This document shows, piece by piece, positions 33,285-41,729 of a stretch of DNA of 64,000 nt (its first letter is position 1; the number at the start of each line of letters is the position of its first letter). Below the pieces are notes generated by a model, which made no database searches, had not been told where the DNA came from, and was given only the letters and a program-made list of their open reading frames with translations. The translations under genes and the position numbers were made by a program. Source of the stretch: Planctomycetota bacterium (lineage in GTDB: Bacteria > Planctomycetota > Phycisphaerae > Phycisphaerales > UBA1924); contig JAFEBP010000023.1 in assembly GCA_018242605.1 (NCBI GenBank), forward strand, positions 1-64,000, written 5' to 3'.

Positions 33285-34025
33285 TCAGCGGGCCTGATTC
33301 ATCCACAACTGTTCGAGGCGTTCGCGCTCCTCCTGGCCCCCCACGAGGCTCTGCGACACCTCGAGCGCCGCGCCGTACGCATCGTCGCGCCCGGTGCCGT
33401 CGATCTCGTTGAGCCAGCGCTTGGTGTACGCCAGCGCGTGCCGCGGCTTGGCCGCCAGTTCCTCGGCGATGGCGATGGCCCTGGCCTCGCACGCCGCGGC
33501 GGTGGCCACGCACTCGTGCGCCAGCCCGATGGCCAGTGCGCGCCGGCCGTCGATAAGCCCGCTGTCGAGCATGCGGGCCCGCGCGTGCCCATCGCCCACG
33601 GCGCACCGCAGCGTGGGGGCCGAGACGGCGGGCGAGATGCCCAGCCGCACCACCGGGTAGCCGATCTTGGCGCCGTCGGTCGTCACGACGATGTCGCCCC
33701 CGCCCAGCAGCGCGCACCCGCCGGCGATCGCCGCGCCGTGCGCGCTGATGACCACGGGCGCCGGGCTCTGCCGCAGCAGCCTCACCACGCGGGAGAGCCC
33801 CGCCAGCAACTGCCCCAGCACGCCCGGATCATCGCGGCACAGGGAGAGATCAAACCCCGCGCAGAACGCCTCGCCCACCCCGCTCAGCACGATCGCGTGC
33901 GCACTGCCCGCCGTATCAATGTGCGACGCCAGCGAGCCGAGCATCTTGGGCGTCAGGGCGTTGCGCTTGTCGGCGCGGTCGAATCGCAGGATGGCCACGG
34001 AGCCGCGGGGCTCGGATTGGATCAT
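33285..34025 (-). CDS. Enoyl-CoA hydratase/isomerase family protein (paralogue 2)
   Basis: 246-residue crotonase paralogue. Motifs: RNALTPKMLGSL, AFCAGFDLSLC, GAAIAGGCALLGGGDIVV. The start is taken at ATG 34025 just before the family region; an upstream ATG adds 19 residues with a weak hydrophobic stretch. It shares about the same length and layout with the downstream paralogue, so they arose by duplication or form a heteromer. Together they may process an acyl-CoA, but no ligase or dehydrogenase is visible nearby. Confidence 0.88.
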   Translation of the reverse strand: MIQSEPRGSVAILRFDRADKRNALTPKMLGSLASHIDTAGSAHAIVLSGVGEAFCAGFDLSLCRDDPGVLGQLLAGLSRVVRLLRQSPAPVVISAHGAAIAGGCALLGGGDIVVTTDGAKIGYPVVRLGISPAVSAPTLRCAVGDGHARARMLDSGLIDGRRALAIGLAHECVATAAACEARAIAIAEELAAKPRHALAYTKRWLNEIDGTGRDDAYGAALEVSQSLVGGQEERERLEQLWMNQAR

Positions 34026-34128
34026 GCGGAAGAATAGGAGAATGCCATTCGCCGTCGACGCCGTGCCGATGAACCAACGCACGAACTACCCAACGAGCCA
34101 GAGAACTCCTGGTCGTCACCACTTCCCG

Positions 34129-35853
34129 TCACCGCGAGCGCTTCTTCGCCAAACTCTTGGCGGACCGTTGGGCAAGTAGTAGCTTGTCCGGCTCCCACGA
34201 CGGGGCCAGATTCATGGTGTCGGTTTCCCATCCCGAAAAATCAACTGCGGGAGGAATCGCGTTAAACTCCGGCGATCCACGTTCCGCGTTGACCGTCAAC
34301 AGAATCGCTGTTTGAACCTGCAACTTAGGGTACTTCTTAAACAGATACGCCAGCGCAGCTTTGAGGTTTCCGCCGGAATACATCGTGTCGTCACACAGAA
34401 GTGCAACGCCCCGAATCGGAGCGGAATCCGCTCGCATTTCCGTGACATGGTCTCCTTCTTCTTTGCGAACCCTCAGCAGAATCGGAGGCTCGAGATTCAG
34501 TGCCTTTGACAAAACGCCGCCCACGATGGCACCGCCGCGATTGATCCCCAGAATAACGGTCGGCCGCGGCTTCATACTCTTGACCTTGTCGATAAGTTCC
34601 CGCATCGCCTCGCTCGTGTTCCACCACGGCAATCTCCGTCGGCCGGGCGCGACCCCGCGACTGCCGTTCGGTGCCGCCAACATCCACGGCTGAATATCGT
34701 CCATGAGGCTCATCGCTTCGGCGTGCAGCTTTCGGCTGGCCGCCGCCAGAATGGTCGAGGATGCGAGCGTCCACTCTTGGCCGTTCATGTCGGTCACCCA
34801 GCCACCGAGCGCCCGGATGATGGCAACTCCGGCGGCGACGTCCCAGGGTTTGAGCTTGTGAGAAACACGCACTCCAAGTTCGCCAAGTGCCAATCCCGCA
34901 AGGTCAAAGGCAAGAGCGCCCGAGATCCGAATGCCGGCAGCAAACTGTGCCGCATTCTGCAAAAGGACCCGACACACAGCCTGTTCTTCGTCACTCATCT
35001 TGATGAAGTCGCCCGGAACTGCAACAAAGGCCTTCGAAAGCGTGTCCGGCACGTTGACGATGCCACTACTCAGAGCGACCTTGTTCACGGTCACAACACC
35101 ATCGCGAAGCACGAGCCTGATTTTGCGAAGCGGCAGATCAATCACCGCGAGCGAACAGGAGTCCTCATTCATCCGCGCGATCGAAATCGCGACATCCGGA
35201 CGGCCGAGAACGGTGTTTCGTGACCCATCCAGAGGATCAATCACCCAACGATGTCCCCGCTCAAAGCGGAACTCCGGGTGTGATTCCTCGATCATGATCG
35301 GTTCGCCCGGCCAATGCTTCTCAATGCACTGGGCGATCTGTAGATCGGCGTAATTGTCAAGCGGGGTGTGTGGATCGGCTTCCAACTGCTCTCTGTGGGA
35401 CGCAGCCCTGTGCGGTGGAGAGAGTTCTCTGGCGAACTTCTCTCCAAGTTCGTCCAAGACACTGAATAGAGGCGCGAACTCGTCGCGGTCTAACGTGATC
35501 CTCGCCTCTCCTTCCTTCCGCAACACGAGCTCGTAGACGGTTCGCGCGGAGGTGGCGCGAGACCGGTCGAGAAACAACGATGGGAGTCCGGTCTTCTGCG
35601 CGCATTTCGCGCTCGCGCCATTGAACCGAGCGATGTAGTTGGATTGGTAGCTCTTCTCAGAACGCATTCCTTGCCTGCGGAGTTCTTCGAGAAGCCGCAT
35701 CTCATCAATCACAACGGGAACAGCGATGTCTGCACCTGGAGAGATAAAGCGCAACGAGTCACACACACAGTCCACTCGCGTCAAATATTTGCCCGCAAAG
35801 CTCGACACCGCCTTCAAACGCTCTTCAAAGTCTTTTCGCTTCAACGTGTGCAC
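34129..35853 (-). CDS. Fusion: unknown domain + IMPase-type phosphatase + phosphoribosyltransferase
   Basis: 574-residue three-part protein. Residues 1-~160: a helical, charged unknown domain. Residues about 160-390: inositol-monophosphatase-like phosphatase with metal ligands in IMIEES, WVIDPLDGSRN and KPWDVAAGVAIIRALGG; all three family motifs are intact. Residues about 420-560: type I phosphoribosyltransferase, with GINRGGAIVGGVLSKAL and the PRPP loop ALLCDDTMYSGGNLKAAL. The chain may therefore join PRPP-dependent transfer and dephosphorylation. I chose GTG 35853: its Shine-Dalgarno ACGGAGGT (35861-35868) is eight bases away; a TTG six codons upstream would overlap that site. The gene is visibly less GC-rich than its neighbours and is divergent from a HAD phosphatase. 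Substrate unknown; a nucleoside- or sugar-like metabolite is plausible (inference). Confidence 0.85.
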   Translation of the reverse strand: MHTLKRKDFEERLKAVSSFAGKYLTRVDCVCDSLRFISPGADIAVPVVIDEMRLLEELRRQGMRSEKSYQSNYIARFNGASAKCAQKTGLPSLFLDRSRATSARTVYELVLRKEGEARITLDRDEFAPLFSVLDELGEKFARELSPPHRAASHREQLEADPHTPLDNYADLQIAQCIEKHWPGEPIMIEESHPEFRFERGHRWVIDPLDGSRNTVLGRPDVAISIARMNEDSCSLAVIDLPLRKIRLVLRDGVVTVNKVALSSGIVNVPDTLSKAFVAVPGDFIKMSDEEQAVCRVLLQNAAQFAAGIRISGALAFDLAGLALGELGVRVSHKLKPWDVAAGVAIIRALGGWVTDMNGQEWTLASSTILAAASRKLHAEAMSLMDDIQPWMLAAPNGSRGVAPGRRRLPWWNTSEAMRELIDKVKSMKPRPTVILGINRGGAIVGGVLSKALNLEPPILLRVRKEEGDHVTEMRADSAPIRGVALLCDDTMYSGGNLKAALAYLFKKYPKLQVQTAILLTVNAERGSPEFNAIPPAVDFSGWETDTMNLAPSWEPDKLLLAQRSAKSLAKKRSR

Positions 35854-35860
35854 AGCTTCA

Positions 35861-35868
35861 ACCTCCGT
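35861..35868 (-). promoter_or_regulatory. Shine-Dalgarno site deciding the start of the fusion gene
   Basis: ACGGAGGT on the minus strand, with eight bases between GGAGG and the GTG at 35853. It is the strongest ribosome site in the vicinity and rules out the upstream TTG as the main start. Confidence 0.7.
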
Positions 35869-35879
35869 CAAACTTTGTC

Positions 35880-35918
35880 TTGTACGTACACAGAGTCGTC
35901 AGACAACGTCGTGTACAA
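35880..35918. promoter_or_regulatory. Palindromic elements in the divergent promoter region
   Basis: A perfect palindrome TGTACGTACA (35881-35890) and the inverted half sites TTGTAC (35880-35885) and GTACAA (35913-35918), in the AT-rich 184 bp region between the fusion gene and the HAD gene. The arrangement suggests an operator shared by both genes. A TTGACA at 35948-35953 on the plus strand looks like a -35 box but has no matching -10. Confidence 0.4.
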
Positions 35919-36037
35919 ACACGGCGTTGATCAATGGTTAAATTGTTTTGACACCTTCCCGGATTCCCCTCGCGGGCACTTGTAGCTTGGGCCTTCTCGT
36001 TCGATGGTCTTCCTTGTCCAATCCAGGAGTGTTGCCC

Positions 36038-36940
36038 ATGTACAAGCCCGTGATCATTCGCCCCGCCACGACTTCCGCCATCCTTCAGGCTCTCGCCAGT
36101 GTCACCACCATCTTCACCGACCTCGATGGCACCGTGATCAATCCGGCCTCTCAGTCGGTCGAACCGGCCGACTTTGACGCATGGTGCCGGGCGCACGCCG
36201 AAGGACTCCGCATTATACCGATGACCGGTCGCGCTGTCGGTGATGCGCTTGCACCGCTGGCGGGACTCCCGATCTCGCTCGTCGGATGCTTTGGCGGGGC
36301 TGCTATTTTCGACTCCGGGTCCAAGAAGTTCGTACACCGCATGTGCGTGCCGAAAGCCGTCCGCACGACGCTTCAGAACTCAGCCATGGACCTGGGGTTG
36401 ACCCCGACCTATGCGCTTGATCCTCTCTCGACAGGTTACAACTACTGGCACTGCGGCGACATTCTTCCGGAAGCCGTGAAGGAGGAGTACGACCGCCATG
36501 GTCTGACCGTCGCGTACGGGCCTGCCCTGCCGGAGAACTTCGATCGGGATGTTCTGCGGTGCGATTACCACACGAGCGATCACGACATCGCGTCGGTCAT
36601 GCTGAGCGCGGCGGCGCCCGTGAGCGGTGGCGGGGCATTCCTCCACCAGTTCCGCGACACAGATGTCTATACCGTCGAAGCGTCCGCGACCGGAGCGCAT
36701 AAGGGAACCGGGGCCAAGATGCTGATGTACATGTTGAATCAGACTCCCGATCGCTGCATCGGCGTGGGCGATGGCCAGAACGACATCCCGCTCTTCGAAG
36801 CGTGCCTCAGCTGCGCGATGGGCAACGCCAAGCCGGAAGTCGCGGACGCGGCGACGCTCCGGACCGGCCATGTTGAGCGCAGCGGCTTCGCCACGCTTGT
36901 TGAGTCGATACTCGCCGCTCGTTCCGCCTCAACGCGTTGA
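36038..36940 (+). CDS. HAD-superfamily phosphatase, Cof/sucrose-phosphatase type
   Basis: 300-residue HAD hydrolase of type IIB. Motif I TDLDGTVI (Asp nucleophile near residue 28), motif II IPMTGR, motif III Lys in HKGTGAKML, motif IV GDGQNDIPLFEA. This is the Cof-type set that dephosphorylates sugar phosphates, flavin-like or cofactor phosphates. Start ATG 36038 has AGGAG eight bases upstream. The gene is divergent from the IMPase-PRTase fusion across a short regulatory region and shares its lower GC content. It ends in a strong terminator, so it is a single-gene transcript; the two divergent genes probably act on the same metabolite (inference). Confidence 0.9.
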   Translation: MYKPVIIRPATTSAILQALASVTTIFTDLDGTVINPASQSVEPADFDAWCRAHAEGLRIIPMTGRAVGDALAPLAGLPISLVGCFGGAAIFDSGSKKFVHRMCVPKAVRTTLQNSAMDLGLTPTYALDPLSTGYNYWHCGDILPEAVKEEYDRHGLTVAYGPALPENFDRDVLRCDYHTSDHDIASVMLSAAAPVSGGGAFLHQFRDTDVYTVEASATGAHKGTGAKMLMYMLNQTPDRCIGVGDGQNDIPLFEACLSCAMGNAKPEVADAATLRTGHVERSGFATLVESILAARSASTR

Positions 36941-36967
36941 GCGGCACAGCCAACCTCGGCCTCGGCA

Positions 36968-36995
36968 AGAGAACGGAACGGTCCGTTCTCTTTTT
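36968..36995 (+). terminator. Rho-independent terminator after HAD phosphatase
   Basis: A perfect 10 bp stem (AGAGAACGGA / TCCGTTCTCT) with loop ACGG, followed by four T. It is 27 bp after the stop. The minus strand has no clear T run, so it stops the plus-strand gene. Confidence 0.9.
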
Positions 36996-37034
36996 CTATG
37001 CGCATACTCCCTCAGGATCGTCGCTTCGCACCCT

Positions 37035-37820
37035 TCACTCCTCCCACACCCTCCACGGCGCCTTGCCGCTCGCCCACAACTCCTCCAGCAGCATCTTCTC
37101 GCGCAGCGTGTCCATGGGCTGCCAGAAGCCGGAGTGCTCGAAGGCCATCAACTGGCCCTCCTTGGAGAGCCGCTCCATCGGCTCGCGCTCCCAGGGCATC
37201 GAATCGCCGGGCACGTAGTCGATCGCGCCGGGCTCGAGCACGAAGAAGCCGCCGTTGATCCACGCGTCGCCGCGGTCGGGCTTTTCCTGGATCTGGGCCA
37301 CGCGGCGTTCGGCGATGTCGAGCACGCCGAAGCGGCCGGGGGGGTTGATGGCGGTCACGGTCGCGAGCTTGCCGTGGGACTTGTGGAACTTGATCGACTC
37401 GCCGATGTTCACGTCGCTCAGGCCGTCGCCGTACGTCATGCAGAACGTGCCCTTGATGTACGGCTTGACCCGCTTGAGCCGCCCGCCGGTCATGGTGTTG
37501 AGGCCCGTGTCGATGAGCGTGACGCGCCACGGCTCGCTCTGGTCGTTGTGCACCTCCATCGAGCGCCGCCGCAGGTCGAACGTCACGTCGCAGCCGTGCA
37601 GGAAGTAGTTGTGGAAGTACTCCTTGATCACGTACGACTTGTACCCCAGGCAGATGATGAAGTCGTTCACGCCGAACCGGCTGTACAGCTTCATGATGTG
37701 CCACAGGATCGGCCTGCCGCCGATCTGCACCATCGGCTTGGGCACCCGGTCCGTCTCTTCGGACAGACGCGAGCCCATGCCGCCGGCGAGGATCACGGCC
37801 TGAATGTGGTTCGTCGACAT
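37035..37820 (-). CDS. rfbF: Glucose-1-phosphate cytidylyltransferase
   Basis: 261-residue nucleotidyltransferase forming CDP-glucose from CTP and glucose-1-phosphate, the first step to CDP-linked 3,6-dideoxyhexoses and related sugars of surface polysaccharides. N-terminal AVILAGGMGSRLSEETDRVPKPM is the CTP/metal-binding loop with the activating Lys, followed by VQIGGRPILWHIMKLYSRFG and TYGDGLSDVNI; WINGGFFVLEPGAIDYV and GFWQPMDTLREK are the family endings. Start ATG at 37820 leaves six residues before the strand. No other CDP-sugar genes are adjacent, so the remainder of the pathway lies elsewhere. Confidence 0.95.
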   Translation of the reverse strand: MSTNHIQAVILAGGMGSRLSEETDRVPKPMVQIGGRPILWHIMKLYSRFGVNDFIICLGYKSYVIKEYFHNYFLHGCDVTFDLRRRSMEVHNDQSEPWRVTLIDTGLNTMTGGRLKRVKPYIKGTFCMTYGDGLSDVNIGESIKFHKSHGKLATVTAINPPGRFGVLDIAERRVAQIQEKPDRGDAWINGGFFVLEPGAIDYVPGDSMPWEREPMERLSKEGQLMAFEHSGFWQPMDTLREKMLLEELWASGKAPWRVWEE

Positions 37821-37892
37821 GCGGGCATGGTACAGCGCCACCGCCGCAAAATCGCACGCCGCCCGTTGCGAACGGCCCGGCCCGCCGGCGCG

Positions 37893-40739
37893 TCAGGCGC
37901 CGCGCTGCGCTCGCTCGCGCCACCGCGCCGCCTCCGCCGCCCGCGTTGGGTCGGGGGCGAGCCGGTTCCACCGCTCCAACACATCGGCCATGCGGTTCCA
38001 GGCCTTGACCGCTCGACGCATCCGCAGGGCCGGCGCGGTGTCCTCCCGCTCCAGACCGAACGCTTCGGCGCTGCGGCGGCACAGGTCCAGGGCCCTGGGG
38101 AACATCAAGAGTGCTTCTTCGCGCCGCCCCGGCTCCAGCGCCGAAGCTTCCATCGCCAGCAGCAACCCCAGTTGCCCCTCACACTCGATCGCCGCCCAGT
38201 GATCGGACGCAATCGTCATCGCGTCCCGCCGAACCGACTCGAGCGCTTCGCGGGCCTCGGCGATGCGCGCGGGCTGCGTCTGCGCCAACCCCACCAGGGC
38301 GCGGCAGCGCATCTCCCGCATCTGAAGCCGCCAGGGCAGATCGTCCCGCTCGCACCGCTGGGAACGGGCGATGGCCTGATCGATCGATTCGAGCGCCGCG
38401 GCGTAGTTCCCCTCGATCACCCCGCAGTGCGCCAGGTTCGTCAGCACGTCGATCGAGAAGACGCTGTTGTCGCCGGTGGTGGCGTCGAACACCGGCAGCG
38501 CCGCCGTGAGCACCGGCCGGGCCGCCGCGGCGTCCTCCCGCAGCAGATGGATCGCCGCCAGCGTCGTGAGCGCGTTGGCGTACATCGGGCTCTGGTGGTG
38601 CCCGGTGTTGCGCAGGGCCGCGGTGGCCTCTTCGAGCAGCACGCGGGCCTCGTCCAGCCGGTCGAGCTGGATCAGCGTGAGGGCCAGGTTGGCCTTGCAG
38701 TTGGCGGTCTCGGGATGGTTGTCCGTCAGGGCCCCGCGCAGCGTCGCCAACGCCGCGGCGTTCACCTCGGCGGCCTCCTGCATCTTGCCCTGCTCGAACA
38801 GATCGTCGGCGATGGATGAGCGGATGCGCGCCACCCGCAGCGGCGAGATCTCCGGCGTGCGCAGGCACAACTCTTCAGCGCGGCGCAGTTGCTCCACCGA
38901 GCCCACGTGGTCGCCCAGGTCCGACTTCACCAGCCCCGCCGCCTGCACCGCCTGCACCAGCAGCACCGCCTGCGGCGGATCGAGCCGCTCAACCTCCGCG
39001 ATGATCGCCGGCAGGAGGGCGTCGGCCCGCTGCAGTTCGTTGCTGTTGCGCAGGTTGTTGGCCTCTTCCAGGCGCGACCTGAGCCCGTCGACCGTGCCGA
39101 GCGTCCCCAGCGCCCTGTGAATCTCCAGCGAGCGCGTCACCGCCTGCGCCGCCCCGGGGGCATCGCCGCTGATGCGCCGCACCGATCCCAGCAGCCGCCA
39201 CACGTCCGCGGCGAAGGGCGTGCTGGCGTTCTCTCCCACCAGTTCGATCGCCCTGGTGTACTCCTCCAGCGATTCGGGCGTGCGGCCGATGAGCCGGTAC
39301 GCCTCGCCGATCACCGCGTGCATCTGAGCCCGCGCCTCGGGCTGGTCCGGCAGTTCGGTCCGCAGCCGCGCCTGCGTGCGGGCCAGGATGTCGCGCAGCA
39401 GCGCGGTGTCCTGGTTGCGGGCGGTGTCGGGGTCGATGCCCAGCAGCACCGACTTGAGAAACTCCAGCGACTCCCGCGCCCGCGCCGCCGAGGCCAGCGC
39501 CGCCGCCCGCTCGCGCCCGGCCTTCTGCCACGCCAGCGTGCTCGAGACCAGCCCGCCCACGAGGAAGACAATCGCCAGGGTGCCCGCCGCGACCACGCCC
39601 TTGCGGCGGCTCGCGAACTTGCGGAAGTGGTAGACCGCGCTGGGCGGCCGCGCGAGGATCGGCTCGTTGCGCAGGTAGCGCCGCAGATCATCCCGCAGCG
39701 CCGCCGCCGACTGGTACCTGCGATTACGGTCCCGCTCCAGCGCCTTGCACACGATTGTGTCCAGATCGCCCCGGAAGACCGAGTTGGCGTTGGCCAACCG
39801 CTGGGGCTCCACATCCTGGATCATCCGCACCGCGTCCGCGAACGAGCGGGTGCCGATGTCGTGCGGCAGGTGCCCCGCCAGCAGTTCGAACAGCACCACC
39901 CCCAGCGCGTACACATCGCAGCGGGTGTCGATCAGCCGACCATCCCCGGACACCTGCTCGGGGCTCATGTACGGCAGCGTGCCCACCAGCGTCCGTTCGG
40001 TGGTCCGCAGCAGCGAGTGCGCATCCTGCCCCTCCGCCGCGCGGGCCACGCCAAAGTCCAGGATCTTGGGCTGCCCGTGCGCATCCACGAGCACGTTCGC
40101 GGGCTTGAGGTCGCGGTGGATCACGCCCCGCTGGTGCGCGTGCTCCACCGCGTCGCACACCTTGATGACCAGCTCCACCCGCCCGCGCGTGTCCAGCGCG
40201 TTGCCCGCGGCGTAGTCCGTGAGCATCGAGCCCCGCACCAGTTCCATCGCGAAGAACGGCTGCACGCCCAGCCCCGCGTCCGCCGTCCCCGCCTCGATGA
40301 TCTGCGCGATCCCCGGGTGCTGCAACTTGCCCAGCACCTCGGCCTCGAACTCAAACCTTCGCAGCACCGCCGTCGTCGCGAAGCCGGGCCGGATCACCTT
40401 GAGCGCCACCGTGCGGCTGGGGCGAGACTGCTCCGCCAGGTACACCACGCCCATCCCGCCCATGCCCAGCACGCTCATGATGCGGTACTGCCCGATCATC
40501 TTGCCCGCCGGCAGCGGCTGGTCCGCCGCGGCCGGCTCGTCAAAGCCCGCGATCGCCGGCGCGCCAGAATCCAGCGGCCCCGCGCCGTGATCGCTCTCGG
40601 CGAGCATCGCTTCGACACTCTCCGCGAGCGACGGGTCATCCGCGCACAGCCGCTTGATCTCCGCCGCGCGGGCCGCGGGTTCCAGATCGGCCACGGCGAG
40701 GAAGACCGCCTCGATGCGTCGCAGGAGCGAGTGGTTCAT
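37893..40739 (-). CDS. Transmembrane Ser/Thr protein kinase with TPR extracytoplasmic part (module 2)
   Basis: 948-residue Hanks-type kinase, same architecture as module 1. The kinase domain has LGMGGMGVVYLAEQ (about 91), Lys114 in VALKVIRPG, HRDLKPAN with Asp210, DFGVARA with Asp228, GTLPYMSPEQ. A membrane helix (VVAAGTLAIVFLVGGLVSSTLAW, about 405-430) is followed by long TPR-like helical repeats to the end. The spacing between catalytic loop and DFG is normal here. Start ATG 40739 is supported by GGAGG six bases upstream. The partner sigma factor ends 23 bp upstream. Confidence 0.95.
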   Translation of the reverse strand: MNHSLLRRIEAVFLAVADLEPAARAAEIKRLCADDPSLAESVEAMLAESDHGAGPLDSGAPAIAGFDEPAAADQPLPAGKMIGQYRIMSVLGMGGMGVVYLAEQSRPSRTVALKVIRPGFATTAVLRRFEFEAEVLGKLQHPGIAQIIEAGTADAGLGVQPFFAMELVRGSMLTDYAAGNALDTRGRVELVIKVCDAVEHAHQRGVIHRDLKPANVLVDAHGQPKILDFGVARAAEGQDAHSLLRTTERTLVGTLPYMSPEQVSGDGRLIDTRCDVYALGVVLFELLAGHLPHDIGTRSFADAVRMIQDVEPQRLANANSVFRGDLDTIVCKALERDRNRRYQSAAALRDDLRRYLRNEPILARPPSAVYHFRKFASRRKGVVAAGTLAIVFLVGGLVSSTLAWQKAGRERAAALASAARARESLEFLKSVLLGIDPDTARNQDTALLRDILARTQARLRTELPDQPEARAQMHAVIGEAYRLIGRTPESLEEYTRAIELVGENASTPFAADVWRLLGSVRRISGDAPGAAQAVTRSLEIHRALGTLGTVDGLRSRLEEANNLRNSNELQRADALLPAIIAEVERLDPPQAVLLVQAVQAAGLVKSDLGDHVGSVEQLRRAEELCLRTPEISPLRVARIRSSIADDLFEQGKMQEAAEVNAAALATLRGALTDNHPETANCKANLALTLIQLDRLDEARVLLEEATAALRNTGHHQSPMYANALTTLAAIHLLREDAAAARPVLTAALPVFDATTGDNSVFSIDVLTNLAHCGVIEGNYAAALESIDQAIARSQRCERDDLPWRLQMREMRCRALVGLAQTQPARIAEAREALESVRRDAMTIASDHWAAIECEGQLGLLLAMEASALEPGRREEALLMFPRALDLCRRSAEAFGLEREDTAPALRMRRAVKAWNRMADVLERWNRLAPDPTRAAEAARWRERAQRGA

Positions 40740-40762
40740 GGTGATCCTCCGGTCCGCGGCGG

Positions 40763-41353
40763 TCAGGCCAGGCCCTGGCGCTTGAGTTCTGCGTGCATCC
40801 ACGACCGCGCGAAGATCCAGTCGCCCCGCACCTTGGCGTGCGGTCGCCCGGTGGCCTGCGCGATCTGCTCGAGCGTGAGCCCCGCGAAGAACCGCAGCAT
40901 GACCACGTTGGCCTTCTCGGCGTCGTACGCCGCGAGGCTGTCGAGCAGCTCGTCCATCGCCAGCAGCGTGGACTCATCCGCGCCCTTGGCCTGCGGCCCC
41001 TCGTCGCCGTCGCCCGGCAGCTCCACGCGCCGACGATCCCCGCCGCGCTTGAGCGAACCCACCCGCCGCGCCCGGTCCACGAGCACCCGCCGCATCGCGA
41101 TCGCCGCGGCCCCGAAAAAGTGCCCGCGGCTCTGCCACGACACTTCTCCATCGCCCACCAGCCGCAGGTACGCCTCGTGCACCAACCCCGTGGGGTTGAG
41201 CGTCTGGCCCGGGGCCTCGTTGGCCAGGTGGGCCCGCGCCAACTGCTTGAGCTCGCTGTACACCATGGGCAGCAGCTCGTCCGTGGCTCGGGCATCCCCT
41301 GAGCTGGCGAGCTGCAGCAACTGCGTAACGACATGTGGAGCAGGTGCGCCCAT
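40763..41353 (-). CDS. ECF sigma factor, planctomycete type (module 2)
   Basis: 196-residue ECF sigma factor of the same group as module 1. Region 2: ELLPMVYSELKQLARAHL, NPTGLVHEAYLRLVG, VSWQSRGHFFGAAAIAMRRVLVD; region 4: ANVVMLRFFAGLTLEQIAQATG with helix-turn-helix. ATG 41353 chosen because the family region begins immediately after; an upstream in-frame stretch of 55 residues is low-complexity Arg-rich and looks like noise. It precedes kinase module 2 on the same strand by 23 bp. Confidence 0.95.
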   Translation of the reverse strand: MGAPAPHVVTQLLQLASSGDARATDELLPMVYSELKQLARAHLANEAPGQTLNPTGLVHEAYLRLVGDGEVSWQSRGHFFGAAAIAMRRVLVDRARRVGSLKRGGDRRRVELPGDGDEGPQAKGADESTLLAMDELLDSLAAYDAEKANVVMLRFFAGLTLEQIAQATGRPHAKVRGDWIFARSWMHAELKRQGLA

Positions 41354-41729
41354 GGTTGACCTTGCCCGACGCTCGGCCGCGTGGCCGACAAACTCGGTGT
41401 GGAGGATTCGCGTCAAGCGTAGACGCCCGCGCGTTTGGCGTTGTTCCACGGGATGCAGCAGAGCGGGCATGCGGAGTCTCCGAACACAATGCGAATACGG
41501 GGCGCGGCGACGGCCCATCCATATATCTCATGCGCAAAGCCCGGCGCGGGCGCAGGATTCCGGCCCCGCCAACAGCGCGTGGGGCGAATTGGGATTCCTG
41601 CAAGAATCCCGGCGCGCCCCGCGTACCCGGAAAGCGGCCCTGCCGGGCCGGTGGCTACATTCAGCCTCCTCCAGCGTCAGTGGGCGCAACGCCGCGTGGC
41701 GGCGATGGGTGTTGCCGGAAGGAACTTGC
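41354..41729. other. Intergenic region between sigma module 2 and the envelope operon
   Basis: 376 bp between divergent genes. It has a small perfect hairpin (GGGATTC, loop CTGCAA, GAATCCC, 41591-41610) and an AT-richer spot with TATATC near 41524, which may be part of a promoter. No RNA gene or coding frame of its own is convincing. Confidence 0.5.

Noticed and set aside
41591..41610. Small perfect hairpin in the intergenic region
   Set aside because: No T run on either strand and no further structure, so not called as a terminator or RNA.
38889..41729. Open frame upstream of the NHL lipoprotein that would give a 1325-residue fusion
   Set aside because: The upstream part is antisense to kinase module 2 and the sigma gene. 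The GTG at 41730 has a ribosome site and begins a lipoprotein signal peptide.
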